From an uncultured Clostridia bacterium (lineage in GTDB: Bacteria; Bacillota; Clostridia; Christensenellales; Aristaeellaceae), in contig CALGBY010000048.1 in assembly GCA_937886445.1 (NCBI GenBank), positions 1 through 64,000 on the forward strand: a stretch of DNA of 64,000 bases, read 5' to 3'. Shown in pieces: positions 27,034 through 36,772 of the stretch; the stretch's first letter is position 1; every line of letters starts with the position of its first letter. The notes beneath the pieces were generated by a model. The model worked only from the letters and a program-made list of their open reading frames with translations, was not told the DNA's origin and searched no databases. The position numbers and the translations under genes are program-made.

Positions 27034-27834
27034 TCACATATTGATGCCCGGCATGATATTGACGGTTTTTACATAATTCGCGTTCAGCTTATCCATCAGC
27101 GCCACCTGCGGACGGTTACGCCTGAAAACATGGGCATAAACCGTTTTTACCCCGCGGGCGGAAAGGATGGAACAGGCGGCATTCAGCAATTGCCCGGCCA
27201 TATGCTGCCGCCGGTAATCGATGTGCGTGTAGATATTGAGCAATGTGGCGGAATCTCCGGCGCCGGTCAGCACGGTCTCCGTCACGGGTATCTGCCCTCT
27301 GTAATACCCCAGCGCCATAAACAGCTGCTGCTGCTGCCAGAGAGTAAGATAATCCTCTTCAAAAGGCTGGATGCAGTGCGCGTTGACCCTTTGCAGGAAG
27401 GCCGCCCTGGAAGCGGGATCCGCAAGCGGTACGGAGCCGTAATTCATCCCGATAGGCGCTCTGGAATCTCCCTGTACGGGCTCAAAACGCACAACATCCT
27501 CCGCGTCGTCGGCCACTAGACCGCATTCCTCATAAAAATGCAGCATCTCCGTATCTTCCGGGGCTACACAGGTATACAGTCTGGCCGGTACGGAAGGGGT
27601 TGCCGCCTTCAGCTGTTCCGCTCTCGCGAAAAGCGCTCCGAAGAGCATGTTTCTCGCCTGCGGCTGCGCTTCTATGCTGATATAGTAATGCACAGGGCGT
27701 TCCGGATACATGCTTTTCTGTTCAAAACGGATCAGGTATCCCGTTCCCAGCTGGGTCATATTGGTGTCCGAAACGAAGAATACATCCTCCGGCTGAAACC
27801 CCTGATAGGGAGCGACTGGATGAGTGATACGCAT
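27034..27834 (-). CDS. Tandem GNAT-like acetyltransferase
   Basis: This 266-residue protein appears to be two GNAT modules. The N-terminal half has RPVHYYISIEAQPQARN, and the C-terminal half has a better acetyl-CoA motif (LNIYTHIDYRRQHMAGQLLN, close to the R/QxxGxG/A pattern) and YAHVFRRNRPQVALMDKLN. Substrate is unknown. ATG 27834 has AAAGGAGAAG as ribosome binding site and lies 13 bp after the GuaA-like stop, so the two are co-expressed and terminated together. Confidence 0.75.
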   Translation of the reverse strand: MRITHPVAPYQGFQPEDVFFVSDTNMTQLGTGYLIRFEQKSMYPERPVHYYISIEAQPQARNMLFGALFARAEQLKAATPSVPARLYTCVAPEDTEMLHFYEECGLVADDAEDVVRFEPVQGDSRAPIGMNYGSVPLADPASRAAFLQRVNAHCIQPFEEDYLTLWQQQQLFMALGYYRGQIPVTETVLTGAGDSATLLNIYTHIDYRRQHMAGQLLNAACSILSARGVKTVYAHVFRRNRPQVALMDKLNANYVKTVNIMPGINM

Positions 27835-27847
27835 ATCTTCTCCTTTG

Positions 27848-29287
27848 TCAGCAAAACTCGATCTCCCTGTTGCAGGAGGCGGGCGTCATATCATATAAAA
27901 CACGGCAAACATCTTTTCTTTCCGCGCACAGGCGCTCACATACCCGCTCCGGCACATCCCAAGGCAGCCTGCAGGCATAGGCGCTGTCGCCCTCTCCGGC
28001 ATGCACGGCACGCAGGCAGATCACCGAACGCGAAGCGTCGATCGCGTCGGGAAGAAGGAAGGCGAAAAATTTGAAAAGGCGGCGTATACCGGCCTCGGCG
28101 ATCTCTTCCGCAAGGATGGCATCGGCACGGCGAAGGGTCTCCAGCCTTTCGGCGGTCACACAGCCGCGGATACGCAGCGCAAGGCCTGTTCCGGGGAACG
28201 GCTGGGCTGCCGTATATTCCGCCGGCATCCCCAGCATATCGCCGATCCTTCGCACTTCCTCAAGGAAAAGCTGGCTGAGCGGCGCGTAATCATTTTGATC
28301 TTCCAACGGCATATATGCGTTTTCCATCACATCACGCTGACAGGTGCCGCGCACGCACAGCGCGATATCGCCGAAGCTTTCCTTCTGCTCTCTGAGGATC
28401 TCACGCATCATACGGCGTATGGCCTGCTCCTTATCGCTGTCGCTTTCAAGGCCGTTTACGGCCTCCATGAAGCGGTCTTCAGCCCTGATCCAGGTGATAT
28501 CCAGACCCATCCGGTCTCTGAAGCACTCAAGGAAGGATATGCATTCCCGCTCGCGCATGAAGCCGGTATCGATCAGAACGCATTTCACCCGTTCCTTACC
28601 CAGCGCCCTGCACGCGATGAGGGCACTCACGGCGCTGCATACGCCGCCGGTAAGGGCAACAAACGCCTTTCCATCGGGGCAGCGGGCACGCAGAGCCTCC
28701 TCACATTCCTTCAAAAAGGCAGCGTCATCCCAGGAAGCGGAGCAGCCACAGATGCCCAGCGCGAAGTTTTTCAGCATCAGCGCGCCGTCCGGGTCATTTT
28801 GCTCCGCCTCGAACTGCATGCCGTAGACAGGCATCAACTCATGCGCGTAGCCCAGTACCTCTCCGTTTCCGCGGCAGATCACATTCATGCAGCCGGCCAT
28901 TTCCAGATGCCTGATCCCGCATACCATCCGTTCCTGATCGGCAATGCCGTCATTCAGCACACAATGCTCAAAGGTAAAGGAGACCAGCCCGTCACCGGCG
29001 ATCAGATCGCCCGCCTTGCCGCCGAGCATGGTAAGCATGGTAAGCGCCGGATCTCCCAGCGCCAGTATGGGCACACCGCTTTGCAGGATACGCGTATCAA
29101 AGGTGACAAGCGTACTTCCCACTGCCTTACCCGCCAGAATGATGCCCATCGGGTCCTCCGCGCGGATCGCCTCAAACGAGGCGCTGCCGGGAAGTATACG
29201 CGTGTTTACCTGTTCCGCGCGAAGCTTGCGCGTTACATTGCGGCAGTCCGCGTCTGAAAAATTCAGGATCAATATCAGATCACGCAT
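27848..29287 (-). CDS. GMP synthase (GuaA) paralogue lacking its catalytic residues
   Basis: The 479-residue product aligns by eye with GuaA along its length: an N-terminal glutamine amidotransferase-like domain, an ATP-pyrophosphatase domain (VLIDTGFMRERE, RGTCQRDVMEN) and the dimerisation domain (PFPGTGLALRIRGCVT). The nucleophilic Cys position is Gly78 (LALGDPALTM), the His of FHPE is Glu160 (QFEAE), and the PP-loop SGGVDS is TGGVCS (Cys217). It should not make GMP by the normal route. The start at 29287 has GGAGAG upstream. It precedes the GNAT gene and may be a nucleotide sensor or have a new activity. Confidence 0.82.
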   Translation of the reverse strand: MRDLILILNFSDADCRNVTRKLRAEQVNTRILPGSASFEAIRAEDPMGIILAGKAVGSTLVTFDTRILQSGVPILALGDPALTMLTMLGGKAGDLIAGDGLVSFTFEHCVLNDGIADQERMVCGIRHLEMAGCMNVICRGNGEVLGYAHELMPVYGMQFEAEQNDPDGALMLKNFALGICGCSASWDDAAFLKECEEALRARCPDGKAFVALTGGVCSAVSALIACRALGKERVKCVLIDTGFMRERECISFLECFRDRMGLDITWIRAEDRFMEAVNGLESDSDKEQAIRRMMREILREQKESFGDIALCVRGTCQRDVMENAYMPLEDQNDYAPLSQLFLEEVRRIGDMLGMPAEYTAAQPFPGTGLALRIRGCVTAERLETLRRADAILAEEIAEAGIRRLFKFFAFLLPDAIDASRSVICLRAVHAGEGDSAYACRLPWDVPERVCERLCAERKDVCRVLYDMTPASCNREIEFC

Positions 29288-29415
29288 AGCAAATCTACTC
29301 TCCGTATGCTGCCGGGCTGTTGAAGAAGCCATCTGGGCTGTATACTCCCGGCACAAAATATATTATTTCGACATAACGGGGAAAAATCCTTTTTTTCTGT
29401 GTCCGGGCGCATTTT

Positions 29416-29449
29416 TCAAAAACAGAGGCGGCGCATACACGCCGCCCTC
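29416..29449 (-). terminator. Terminator after the CHAP gene
   Basis: GGGCGGCG and CGCCGCCTC arms (29425-29449) are followed on the minus strand by TGTTTTTG. Confidence 0.85.
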
Positions 29450-29453
29450 CGTA

Positions 29454-30395
29454 TCATCGGTCCACTTCCCATACACCGGGGTCACTGCTCATTTTCTCGG
29501 TGACCGCCTTATCCAGCGCGCGCTGGGTGACCGGACCGGCATTGCCGGTCTGATCGATCGCGTGATCGCGCTGAAAACGGGTGACGGCATTCTGTGTGAT
29601 CTGCCCGTACTGCCCGGTGGTGTAATTCTGTTCCATATACCCCAGCAGCACAAGCTTCTCCTGCAGCTGACGCACCTTTTCGCCCTTGTTGCCGAAGCGC
29701 ATCGTCATATCCGCCAGATCATACACCGTTCCGTAGCCCTGAATGGTCTCATCCGCTGTGCTGTAGCTCCTGCGCTGTACGCGGTCCGGGTTATTGCCCT
29801 CGATCACATGCACATACACATTTCCGGAGGCATCACGGGTACAGTATTCCACCATTGCCACATGGGTGGTATCGCCGGATTCCAGAACGGAAAAGAATAC
29901 CCAGTCCCCCGGCTGGGGCACATAGCTGTTCTTTGCCATCATTTCCGTTTCACCGCGGTACCACTGGCTGCCCCAGTTGGGCACATGACCGGTGCGCGCG
30001 ATATAGCGCCCCGCCGATATGAACCAGTTACGTCCCACATTGGACGCTCCGTACATGGGATATACATTGTAAAGCAGGCTCAGGCCGTCCAGCTTATCCG
30101 TTTCGTTCACACACCAGCAGAGAAACTCCGCGCACCACTGGCAGGTGGGGTCTCCCACCCATTCACCGTACTTGGTGCGGCCGTATTTTCCCTCCGTATA
30201 GCCCAGCTCGCCCCGTGCCACCTCTATCAGATCGCACACATAATCAGGCACGGCCCGAACGGGTTCGATCAGCGTTTCCCCGTCCGGGATCTCGGGTATG
30301 CCCGCCATGAAGGTATCCGCTCCCGCGAGAGCGGGAGCGATACCGCCGAGGAGCAGGATCAAAGCCAGAAATACGCCTGCCGGTTTCATTTTCAT
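29454..30395 (-). CDS. Secreted CHAP-type peptidoglycan hydrolase with peptidoglycan-binding domain
   Basis: The start at 30395 is set by GGAGG; 26 upstream in-frame residues are not supported. The 313-residue product has a signal peptide (residues 1-24). A cysteine/histidine hydrolase domain follows with CQWCAEFLCWCVN (likely catalytic Cys88), GDWVFF and THVAMVEYC (His). At about 235-300 lies a PG_binding_1 domain (GEKVRQLQEKLVLLGYMEQ). It probably cleaves peptide or amide bonds in the wall. It lies 118 bp downstream of the giant surface protein on the same strand. Confidence 0.88.
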   Translation of the reverse strand: MKMKPAGVFLALILLLGGIAPALAGADTFMAGIPEIPDGETLIEPVRAVPDYVCDLIEVARGELGYTEGKYGRTKYGEWVGDPTCQWCAEFLCWCVNETDKLDGLSLLYNVYPMYGASNVGRNWFISAGRYIARTGHVPNWGSQWYRGETEMMAKNSYVPQPGDWVFFSVLESGDTTHVAMVEYCTRDASGNVYVHVIEGNNPDRVQRRSYSTADETIQGYGTVYDLADMTMRFGNKGEKVRQLQEKLVLLGYMEQNYTTGQYGQITQNAVTRFQRDHAIDQTGNAGPVTQRALDKAVTEKMSSDPGVWEVDR

Positions 30396-30512
30396 ACTAT
30401 TATTCCTTCCTCCGGATGATGTACCATTGGGTCGTTTGCAGACCGGCCGACACGATCCTCCAATTGAATTCATTCCCGCTCACGGGAAAGCGGGGATTTC
30501 CGTTTTTCCGTC

Positions 30513-33500
30513 TCAGGCATTCCCGCCGTCTTTTCTGCGTTTGGAACGGGGATGCAGTTCGGGCATCGCGATATGACTGTAGTCATCGTCATTTTCCGCG
30601 TTGAGCCCGGTATCCGGCGTTCTGTCCGAAAGGAGACCGGCCTCCGGCCTGATCTCGGCAGGACGGAAGCGCATCGTGTTTCCGATCGTATCCGCGGAAG
30701 CGGCAGGGTTCTCCTGCCCGATCGGGGCGGGACGGAAGCGCATCGTATTTCCGTTTGTCTCAGAAGAAGGCGCGGGCACTGCCGGAGCGGCAGAGCGCTG
30801 CGGAAGCCCGGAGGACGCATCATTCTGACCGGCAGGACGGAAGCGCGCTGTATTTCCGTTTGTCTCGGAAGAAGGCGCGGGTGCAGCCGGAGCGGCAGGG
30901 TGCTGCGGAAGCTCAGAGGGTGCGCCGCTCTGCGGGGCACGCGGAGCGCCGCCTCTGGGGGGCATGAAGGTCACATTCTGCGCGTTTGCGGGAGCGGGAC
31001 GGGAAGGCTGCTGCTGTGTGCGTTCCGCTGCGCTTCTCTGCGCCATACCGGCCGCCTGACGGCGGACGGCCTCACGCCGCTTTTCATTGCGGCTGTGGAT
31101 GGAACAGGCATATACCGCCACCGCCGCGGCGATCACGGCCAGCCCGATCACTACAATGATCCAGATAGCTCCGCTGTCGCCGTTTTCATCCGAAACGGTA
31201 CCGGCGCTGTCTGATACGGTGTTGGAAGGGATACCGGGATCCGGCCTGTAGGTCGCGATGTCGGGCACCGCGGGCGTTGCCGTAATGTTTGCGGCAACAG
31301 AGAATACATAGGGCGTCACGGTGGCGGTGCTCTCTTCACCGCCGTCATCCGTTTCCTCTTCTCCGAAATCGAAGCTCGGAACAGGGGTATAGGGGTTGAA
31401 GGGGGCATAGGTCACACTCGCGCCGGGGTTCTGCCAGCGGCTCATGTTGTAATCCTCATAGCTTTGCAGATCCTGCGCCTGTCCCCGGCTGCCGGTATCC
31501 TCAAACGAGGAAATGTATTCCTCGCTGGAAAGGAAGCGGTCCACCTCGCCCAGCTTCAGCCTGGTCACATAATCCGCCGATACAAAGCCCTCGCGCACGG
31601 CATTGCTTCCGGTCACGGTCACGGCATACCACACATCACCGTTTTTGCCGTATGCCTCGCCCTCGACCACCAGCAGTGAATACTGCGGCAGCAGTTCCAG
31701 ACGGTTTCCGTCCGGCGCGTCGCGCAGGTTCACCTTATCCTTGCTGATGAACGCGTAGCAGGAAAGGCTGTCCTCGGTAACAGGCTCGGGCGTAACGGGA
31801 GCGGGAGAAGGCGTAGGCGTGCGCAGACTGTCAAGATAACCCGTGATCTGGTCATTGGTCATCATTTCGGTCTGGTCCGCGCGGATATAACCGGTCATTT
31901 CATTATAGCGCGCGTACTGCCACTGGATCCCCTGATAATACTGCTGTCCCTCCACCCAGCAGACGGAGCCTTCGGGAAGCAGGCGGATGATGCCCGCCTG
32001 TCCGTCCGGCGCGCTGCGCAGCGGCACCGTATCACCCAGCGTACGGCAGTAGCCGCTGTAGGGAGCGGGAGTAGGCGTGAAGGGGACAGGCGTAGAGGTC
32101 GCCTGCATCTTCGCAAGGTATTCGGCGGCAACATCGCTCGGGATATGGTTCAGCTCGCTGTCTGTTACCCAGCCTTCGCCGCCGCGGTCCTGCGGGTTCA
32201 CATAATCCCACAGGATGCCGTCCTGCCATACCTGTGCGGAGATCAGCACCAGTCCGTCTCTGGGCAGGATATCGGTCACAGCCTGGCTGCTCTGAGAGGT
32301 CTGCCCGCGAAGCGGCGTCTGATCCCTGCAGATCGCGTAGCCCTGATAGGGAGCGGCCGTAGGCGTGGGAGCGGGCGTGGGCGTTACAAATTCCGTAGGC
32401 TCCGGCGTTACATAAACAGTGGGCACAGGCGTATAGGTGGGCGGCACCGTGGGAGCGGGCGTAGGCGCGGGCAGCGTGGGCGCCGGGCTGTTCAGCTTGC
32501 TCTGCTCCGCGTCGCTGTCGCTGCGGCTCATCAGCTTCAGGTACCTGGCAAGGATGTAGCCTTCCCTGTTCTTCGCGATGACATGATACCATTCCTCGCC
32601 ATTCGCGTTGAGCGTCATTTCAAGCACCCATACCTTGGTATTCTTGTTTTCAAGCTGCAACACGCGGGAGGATCCGGTATCGGGCTGCGAACGCACATTC
32701 AGCTTGGATGAAGTGGTTTTCGCCCAGAGATTGATGCCCGCACCAGTGTCTGGCGCGGGAGTGGCGGTAGGCAGCGGAGTAGCAGTGGCAAAATACGCTC
32801 TTACTTCCTCCTCTGTCAGGAAGGTAAGGGTGTTTTCCTTGAAGAAACCGGTCTTTCCGGCGTTTTCTCCCAGATACCATACCTCGCTGTCCTCATTGAC
32901 CACACGCCCCGTCACATGCACGGGCTCGCTTCTCGTGGCAATGCCGATGCGGTTGTCCTCCTTTGCCGTGGGGGCGGAACGGATGTTGGTCGTATCGGAT
33001 TTTGTGCGGGCGTAGCTGTCCATCGGCTGCACAAGGTAGCCCGGATCGGCGCTCGCGGCTTTCTTGTAGTAGAAGATCACATAGGAAGGCGTCATCACGC
33101 CGCCCTCAAGGTAGACATCCTCCGTCTCTCCGCTCTTTGAAAGGTCCGGCTCATAGCCCTCCTTCAGGTCCGCCGGACGGGGATATACCGTGTTCATTCC
33201 GTCATAGCACACCTGCACCGTGGCCGTGGCCACATCCGCGCCCTCCGCGTCACGGTAGTAGATGACCACTTCCTCTGTTTTGCGTGAGAAATAGAATACC
33301 GCTTCCTGTGGGAAAACCGTGCCGTCCGCGTACACAGTCACGGAAACGGGGTTTTCACTCACAATCTCATAACCGCTTCCGAGCTTTTCATCGGCATGAC
33401 GCGCGTCGGCATAAACGGGTGTTACCGTGCCGCAGGTGCACAGCACGCTTTCCCGGTAGAATTCGCGTTCGTTATCGCGGTCGATATATACCACATTCAC

Positions 33501-36500
33501 ACTTTTTTCGGTGGGGACGGGCACCTCTGTCGCGGGACGGGGCGTTTCCGTCTGAACGGGGGCGGGCGCGGAGAACCAGAACACCACTGTGTCCTGATCC
33601 GCTCCGTATTCGTTGACCGTCACATAAACGCGGTCCGCACTGACCAGCTCACATCCGTCACGAAGCCCCTCCGGCGCGCAGACGATCTCCGTAACGCCCT
33701 CATAGCAGGTCATTGCCTGTTCAGGCGCCACCTGAGAGGAATCCTCCCGGCAGAGGTAGAGAACGGTCACATTCGCGGCATTTGCGCCGGTGCGCGGGTC
33801 ATCCGCCGTATCAGTACCGGCGTCGTCGCCCTCTTCTTCGGCGGCAAAATAGCATACAAAGATCACTTCATCCTGGCTGAGCATCCCGTTCTGCTCGGCA
33901 TAGACGATAACATATTCATCCTGGCAGATGCAGCCCTCAGGCAGAGCGGAAAGATCGGGATATACAAGATTTTCGCCGGGCATGAGCTCCGCTTCGCCGT
34001 CCGCGGCGGCGCTTTCGTCACTGCCCTCAACGGTGTAGCGCACAGGGATCCTGACCGGCCACACGGTACCGGTCTCCGCTTCCGTCGCGGCGTATACAAA
34101 CACCGCTTCTTCGGGAGTGCAGTTTCCCTCCCCGTCCGCATACACGGTCACGCTGCCTTCTCCGGTAAGGATATAGCCCTCGACCGTGTCATAGCCGGGC
34201 ACAACGGTGTTCCCGCCCTCCCAGATCTCACAGGCGGTGTCTTCCCTGACGCGCTCCCCGTTTTCATCGATATGGCGCACCGTGATGCTTACCGGCCATA
34301 CGACCGGCTCATGGTACACATAATAGAACACGGCTTCAGCGGGCTGCAGCGTACCGTCCTCAGACGCGACGATATTGATCACGGGGTTTTCCGCCTCGCT
34401 CTCATAGCCGGGAAGCAGATCGTTGGGCTGCGGCACCAGTGTATTCTCTCCGGGCATCAGCTGCGCGAAGGTATCTGTCGCCACCGTCAGCCCGTCGCGC
34501 GTACGGTAGCTTACCGTAACGGGCAGCGGCCAGGTGAGCGGCTCACGGTATTCATAGATAAAGGTGACCGTATTCTGGCTCAGGTTACCGGAGGAATCCG
34601 CCATCACATCAACATGCGCGTCCTCATCCTTAAGCACATAATTCTCAAGCAGTCCCTCGGGCATGGGATAGACCGTATTGATCCCCTCATTGACAGCCGC
34701 CGTACCCTCCGGAGCCACGTCAAACCCGTTTTCATCGCGGTAAAGCACCGTTACATAACGGGGCCATTCGGTGGGAGAGGAATACACATACACAAAGCTG
34801 ACTTCCGCCGGCGTTATCACGCCCTGCTCATCGGCATACACGGTCACAGAGGCATTTTCATCCTGCAGGCTGTAATGCACATACAGGTCCTCCGGCTCGG
34901 GCAGGATCCGGGTGGTACCCGGATATACGTCGACCGCCGTATCCGTTGCCACGGTCTCCCCTGTTTCGGATACATAGTGAACGATCACCTCTGCCGGCCA
35001 GACGACCGGGGCCTCATACACGCACAGGAACACCGCCTCGGCCGGCTGCACTGTGCCGTCCGCCGCTGCAAAGACCCGTATTTCAGTGTCTCCGATGATA
35101 CTGTATCCCTCAGGCAGGCTGTCCACAGAAGCGATAACGGTGTTTTCACCCTCGTTCCAGATCTCGCACACCCCGTCCTGAAGGATCGGCGTTCCGTTTT
35201 CATCCAGATAGCGCACATTCACGGTAACAGGCCAGCTCACCTGCGGCGTATAGCTGTATACAAAGGTCACATCGCTCTGCACATTGCCCAGCGCGTCCGC
35301 GTACACGGTCTGCTCCGTGCCGTAAAGCGGAGCCCATCCATCCGGAAGAAGGGTGGGAAGGGCGTAGATCACACACTCGCCTTCGTTCCACACATCCTGC
35401 CGGGTGCTCTCCGCGATCTCTGTTCCGTTTTCGTCGGTGTAATGCACCGTCACATACACAGGCCATTCCACCGGAGGCGTATAGGTATATACAAATACCG
35501 CCTCACCCTGCACATTGCCCTCCGCGTCGGCATACACATATTTGACGCCGTCTCCCTGCAGCGTATAGCCCGCAGGCAGGGCGGAGGGATCCGCATACAC
35601 CTCATTCTCTCCCTCATGCGTGATCTCAGCCATCCCTGCCGGGCAGATCTCCTCGCCGTTCTCGTTCACATACCGTACAGCCGCGTAGACAGGCCACTGT
35701 ACAGGAGGCGTATAGGTATATACAAATACCGCTTCGCCCTGCACATTGCCCTCCGCATCGGCATACACATACATCACGCCGTCTCCCTGCAGCGTATACC
35801 CCTCGGGCAGAGAGGAGGGAGAGGCATATACGGTGTTCTCCCCCTCATGCGTGATCTCGGCGCTTCCGGCCGGGCAGATCTCCTCGCCGTATTCGTTGAT
35901 ATAGCGCACATTGACATAAACAGGCCACTGCACGGCAGGCGTATAGCTGTAAACAAAGGTCACTTCACCGGGCTGTACGGTGCCGTCCGGAGAAGCATAC
36001 ACCTGCTGTACGCTGTCTCCCTCCAGCGCGTAGCCGTCCGGCAGGAAGGAAGGCTGAGCCCATACGGAATTATTCCCTTCGTATACATCCTGTGTGCTGT
36101 CATCGCACAGCACAAAGCCGTCCGGCGTAACATAGTGCACGGTCACACGCACGGGCCACTGCACGGAGGGGGCGATCTCCTCCGCCGGCACCGGCTGAGT
36201 GGATATATAGATACGTATCTCTTCCGCGGAGGAATCCGCACGGCTGCAGATCACCGTTACCGGCGTCGCTCCGTCCGCGGTGCTTCCGCAGTCATAGACG
36301 CCGAAAAGGTCGTCCCCGCTGCCGGGGAAGAAATCGATGAATTCCCCGTACAGATCCGATATTTCCAGCTTCAGGCTGCTCATATCCGTACCGGCGGGAA
36401 GCTGCGCCCAATAGGCGTTTTCATAGCCCGCTTTTTCAAGCGGCACAGCCTGCGCGGAGGCGGTTCCGCCCCATCCGTCCGCGTACAGCACGGAAACAGA

Positions 36501-36608
36501 CAGCGCGTTTCTGTCCAGCGCCAGCGCGCCGGAGCAGGAAAGTGCCAGCACAGACACGCATACAATAATGAACATTGCCTTAAGCAGAAAGGACGTTTTT
36601 TCCCGCAT
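30513..36608 (-). CDS. Giant MucBP-repeat/SH3b surface protein with cytoplasmic repeat tail
   Basis: This 2031-residue protein starts at 36608 (GAGGAGG upstream). It has a signal peptide (about 1-30) and a short head. Thirteen repeats of about 75 residues follow at about 150-1180, resembling MucBP domains (WPVxVxVxYxxExG ... VYADxxG ... FVYxYxP). At about 1196-1690 come roughly five SH3b domains separated by Thr/Pro-rich linkers. A membrane helix is at about 1813-1838. The 190-residue cytoplasmic tail is basic then Ala/Pro-rich, with three NTxRFRP motifs at about 1919, 1958 and 1978. It likely binds glycans or wall, and may signal inward through its tail. There is no LPxTG motif. Confidence 0.85.
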   Translation of the reverse strand: MREKTSFLLKAMFIIVCVSVLALSCSGALALDRNALSVSVLYADGWGGTASAQAVPLEKAGYENAYWAQLPAGTDMSSLKLEISDLYGEFIDFFPGSGDDLFGVYDCGSTADGATPVTVICSRADSSAEEIRIYISTQPVPAEEIAPSVQWPVRVTVHYVTPDGFVLCDDSTQDVYEGNNSVWAQPSFLPDGYALEGDSVQQVYASPDGTVQPGEVTFVYSYTPAVQWPVYVNVRYINEYGEEICPAGSAEITHEGENTVYASPSSLPEGYTLQGDGVMYVYADAEGNVQGEAVFVYTYTPPVQWPVYAAVRYVNENGEEICPAGMAEITHEGENEVYADPSALPAGYTLQGDGVKYVYADAEGNVQGEAVFVYTYTPPVEWPVYVTVHYTDENGTEIAESTRQDVWNEGECVIYALPTLLPDGWAPLYGTEQTVYADALGNVQSDVTFVYSYTPQVSWPVTVNVRYLDENGTPILQDGVCEIWNEGENTVIASVDSLPEGYSIIGDTEIRVFAAADGTVQPAEAVFLCVYEAPVVWPAEVIVHYVSETGETVATDTAVDVYPGTTRILPEPEDLYVHYSLQDENASVTVYADEQGVITPAEVSFVYVYSSPTEWPRYVTVLYRDENGFDVAPEGTAAVNEGINTVYPMPEGLLENYVLKDEDAHVDVMADSSGNLSQNTVTFIYEYREPLTWPLPVTVSYRTRDGLTVATDTFAQLMPGENTLVPQPNDLLPGYESEAENPVINIVASEDGTLQPAEAVFYYVYHEPVVWPVSITVRHIDENGERVREDTACEIWEGGNTVVPGYDTVEGYILTGEGSVTVYADGEGNCTPEEAVFVYAATEAETGTVWPVRIPVRYTVEGSDESAAADGEAELMPGENLVYPDLSALPEGCICQDEYVIVYAEQNGMLSQDEVIFVCYFAAEEEGDDAGTDTADDPRTGANAANVTVLYLCREDSSQVAPEQAMTCYEGVTEIVCAPEGLRDGCELVSADRVYVTVNEYGADQDTVVFWFSAPAPVQTETPRPATEVPVPTEKSVNVVYIDRDNEREFYRESVLCTCGTVTPVYADARHADEKLGSGYEIVSENPVSVTVYADGTVFPQEAVFYFSRKTEEVVIYYRDAEGADVATATVQVCYDGMNTVYPRPADLKEGYEPDLSKSGETEDVYLEGGVMTPSYVIFYYKKAASADPGYLVQPMDSYARTKSDTTNIRSAPTAKEDNRIGIATRSEPVHVTGRVVNEDSEVWYLGENAGKTGFFKENTLTFLTEEEVRAYFATATPLPTATPAPDTGAGINLWAKTTSSKLNVRSQPDTGSSRVLQLENKNTKVWVLEMTLNANGEEWYHVIAKNREGYILARYLKLMSRSDSDAEQSKLNSPAPTLPAPTPAPTVPPTYTPVPTVYVTPEPTEFVTPTPAPTPTAAPYQGYAICRDQTPLRGQTSQSSQAVTDILPRDGLVLISAQVWQDGILWDYVNPQDRGGEGWVTDSELNHIPSDVAAEYLAKMQATSTPVPFTPTPAPYSGYCRTLGDTVPLRSAPDGQAGIIRLLPEGSVCWVEGQQYYQGIQWQYARYNEMTGYIRADQTEMMTNDQITGYLDSLRTPTPSPAPVTPEPVTEDSLSCYAFISKDKVNLRDAPDGNRLELLPQYSLLVVEGEAYGKNGDVWYAVTVTGSNAVREGFVSADYVTRLKLGEVDRFLSSEEYISSFEDTGSRGQAQDLQSYEDYNMSRWQNPGASVTYAPFNPYTPVPSFDFGEEETDDGGEESTATVTPYVFSVAANITATPAVPDIATYRPDPGIPSNTVSDSAGTVSDENGDSGAIWIIVVIGLAVIAAAVAVYACSIHSRNEKRREAVRRQAAGMAQRSAAERTQQQPSRPAPANAQNVTFMPPRGGAPRAPQSGAPSELPQHPAAPAAPAPSSETNGNTARFRPAGQNDASSGLPQRSAAPAVPAPSSETNGNTMRFRPAPIGQENPAASADTIGNTMRFRPAEIRPEAGLLSDRTPDTGLNAENDDDYSHIAMPELHPRSKRRKDGGNA
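30660..30860. repeat. Three coding repeats for NTxRFRP tail motif
   Basis: On the minus strand these encode NGNTARFRPA, NGNTMRFRPA and IGNTMRFRPA within near-identical flanks (PAVPAPSSETNGNTMRFRP type). The repeats lie on the cytoplasmic side of the membrane helix. Confidence 0.8.
35472..35933. repeat. Two 231-bp tandem repeats in the giant gene
   Basis: Units 35472-35702 and 35703-35933 are strongly similar and encode MucBP-like repeats 2 and 3. They mark recent duplication and a spot where copy number may vary and assembly may err. Confidence 0.8.
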
Positions 36609-36655
36609 AACGATGCCTCCTCGATAAGTGACAAAAGTATCACCATCATATTTCA

Positions 36656-36684
36656 ATTTTATTACAAAGCCGCAACATTGTCAA
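36656..36684 (-). promoter_or_regulatory. Promoter of the giant surface protein gene
   Basis: On the minus strand TTGACA (36679-36684), 17 bp and TAAAAT (36656-36661), about 48 bp upstream of the start. Confidence 0.85.
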
Positions 36685-36772
36685 TCATTTTGAGGTTCAC
36701 AGGGCTTACGGGCAGGAATAAGACACGCCGCGGCGAATTATTGAATGTTTAGGAAACAGAAAGGAAAGTACC

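Noticed and set aside
33396..36752. 1118-residue plus-strand ORF opposite the giant surface gene
   Set aside because: Antisense shadow produced by repetitive codon use of the minus-strand gene. It has no recognisable domains and no matching ribosome binding site.
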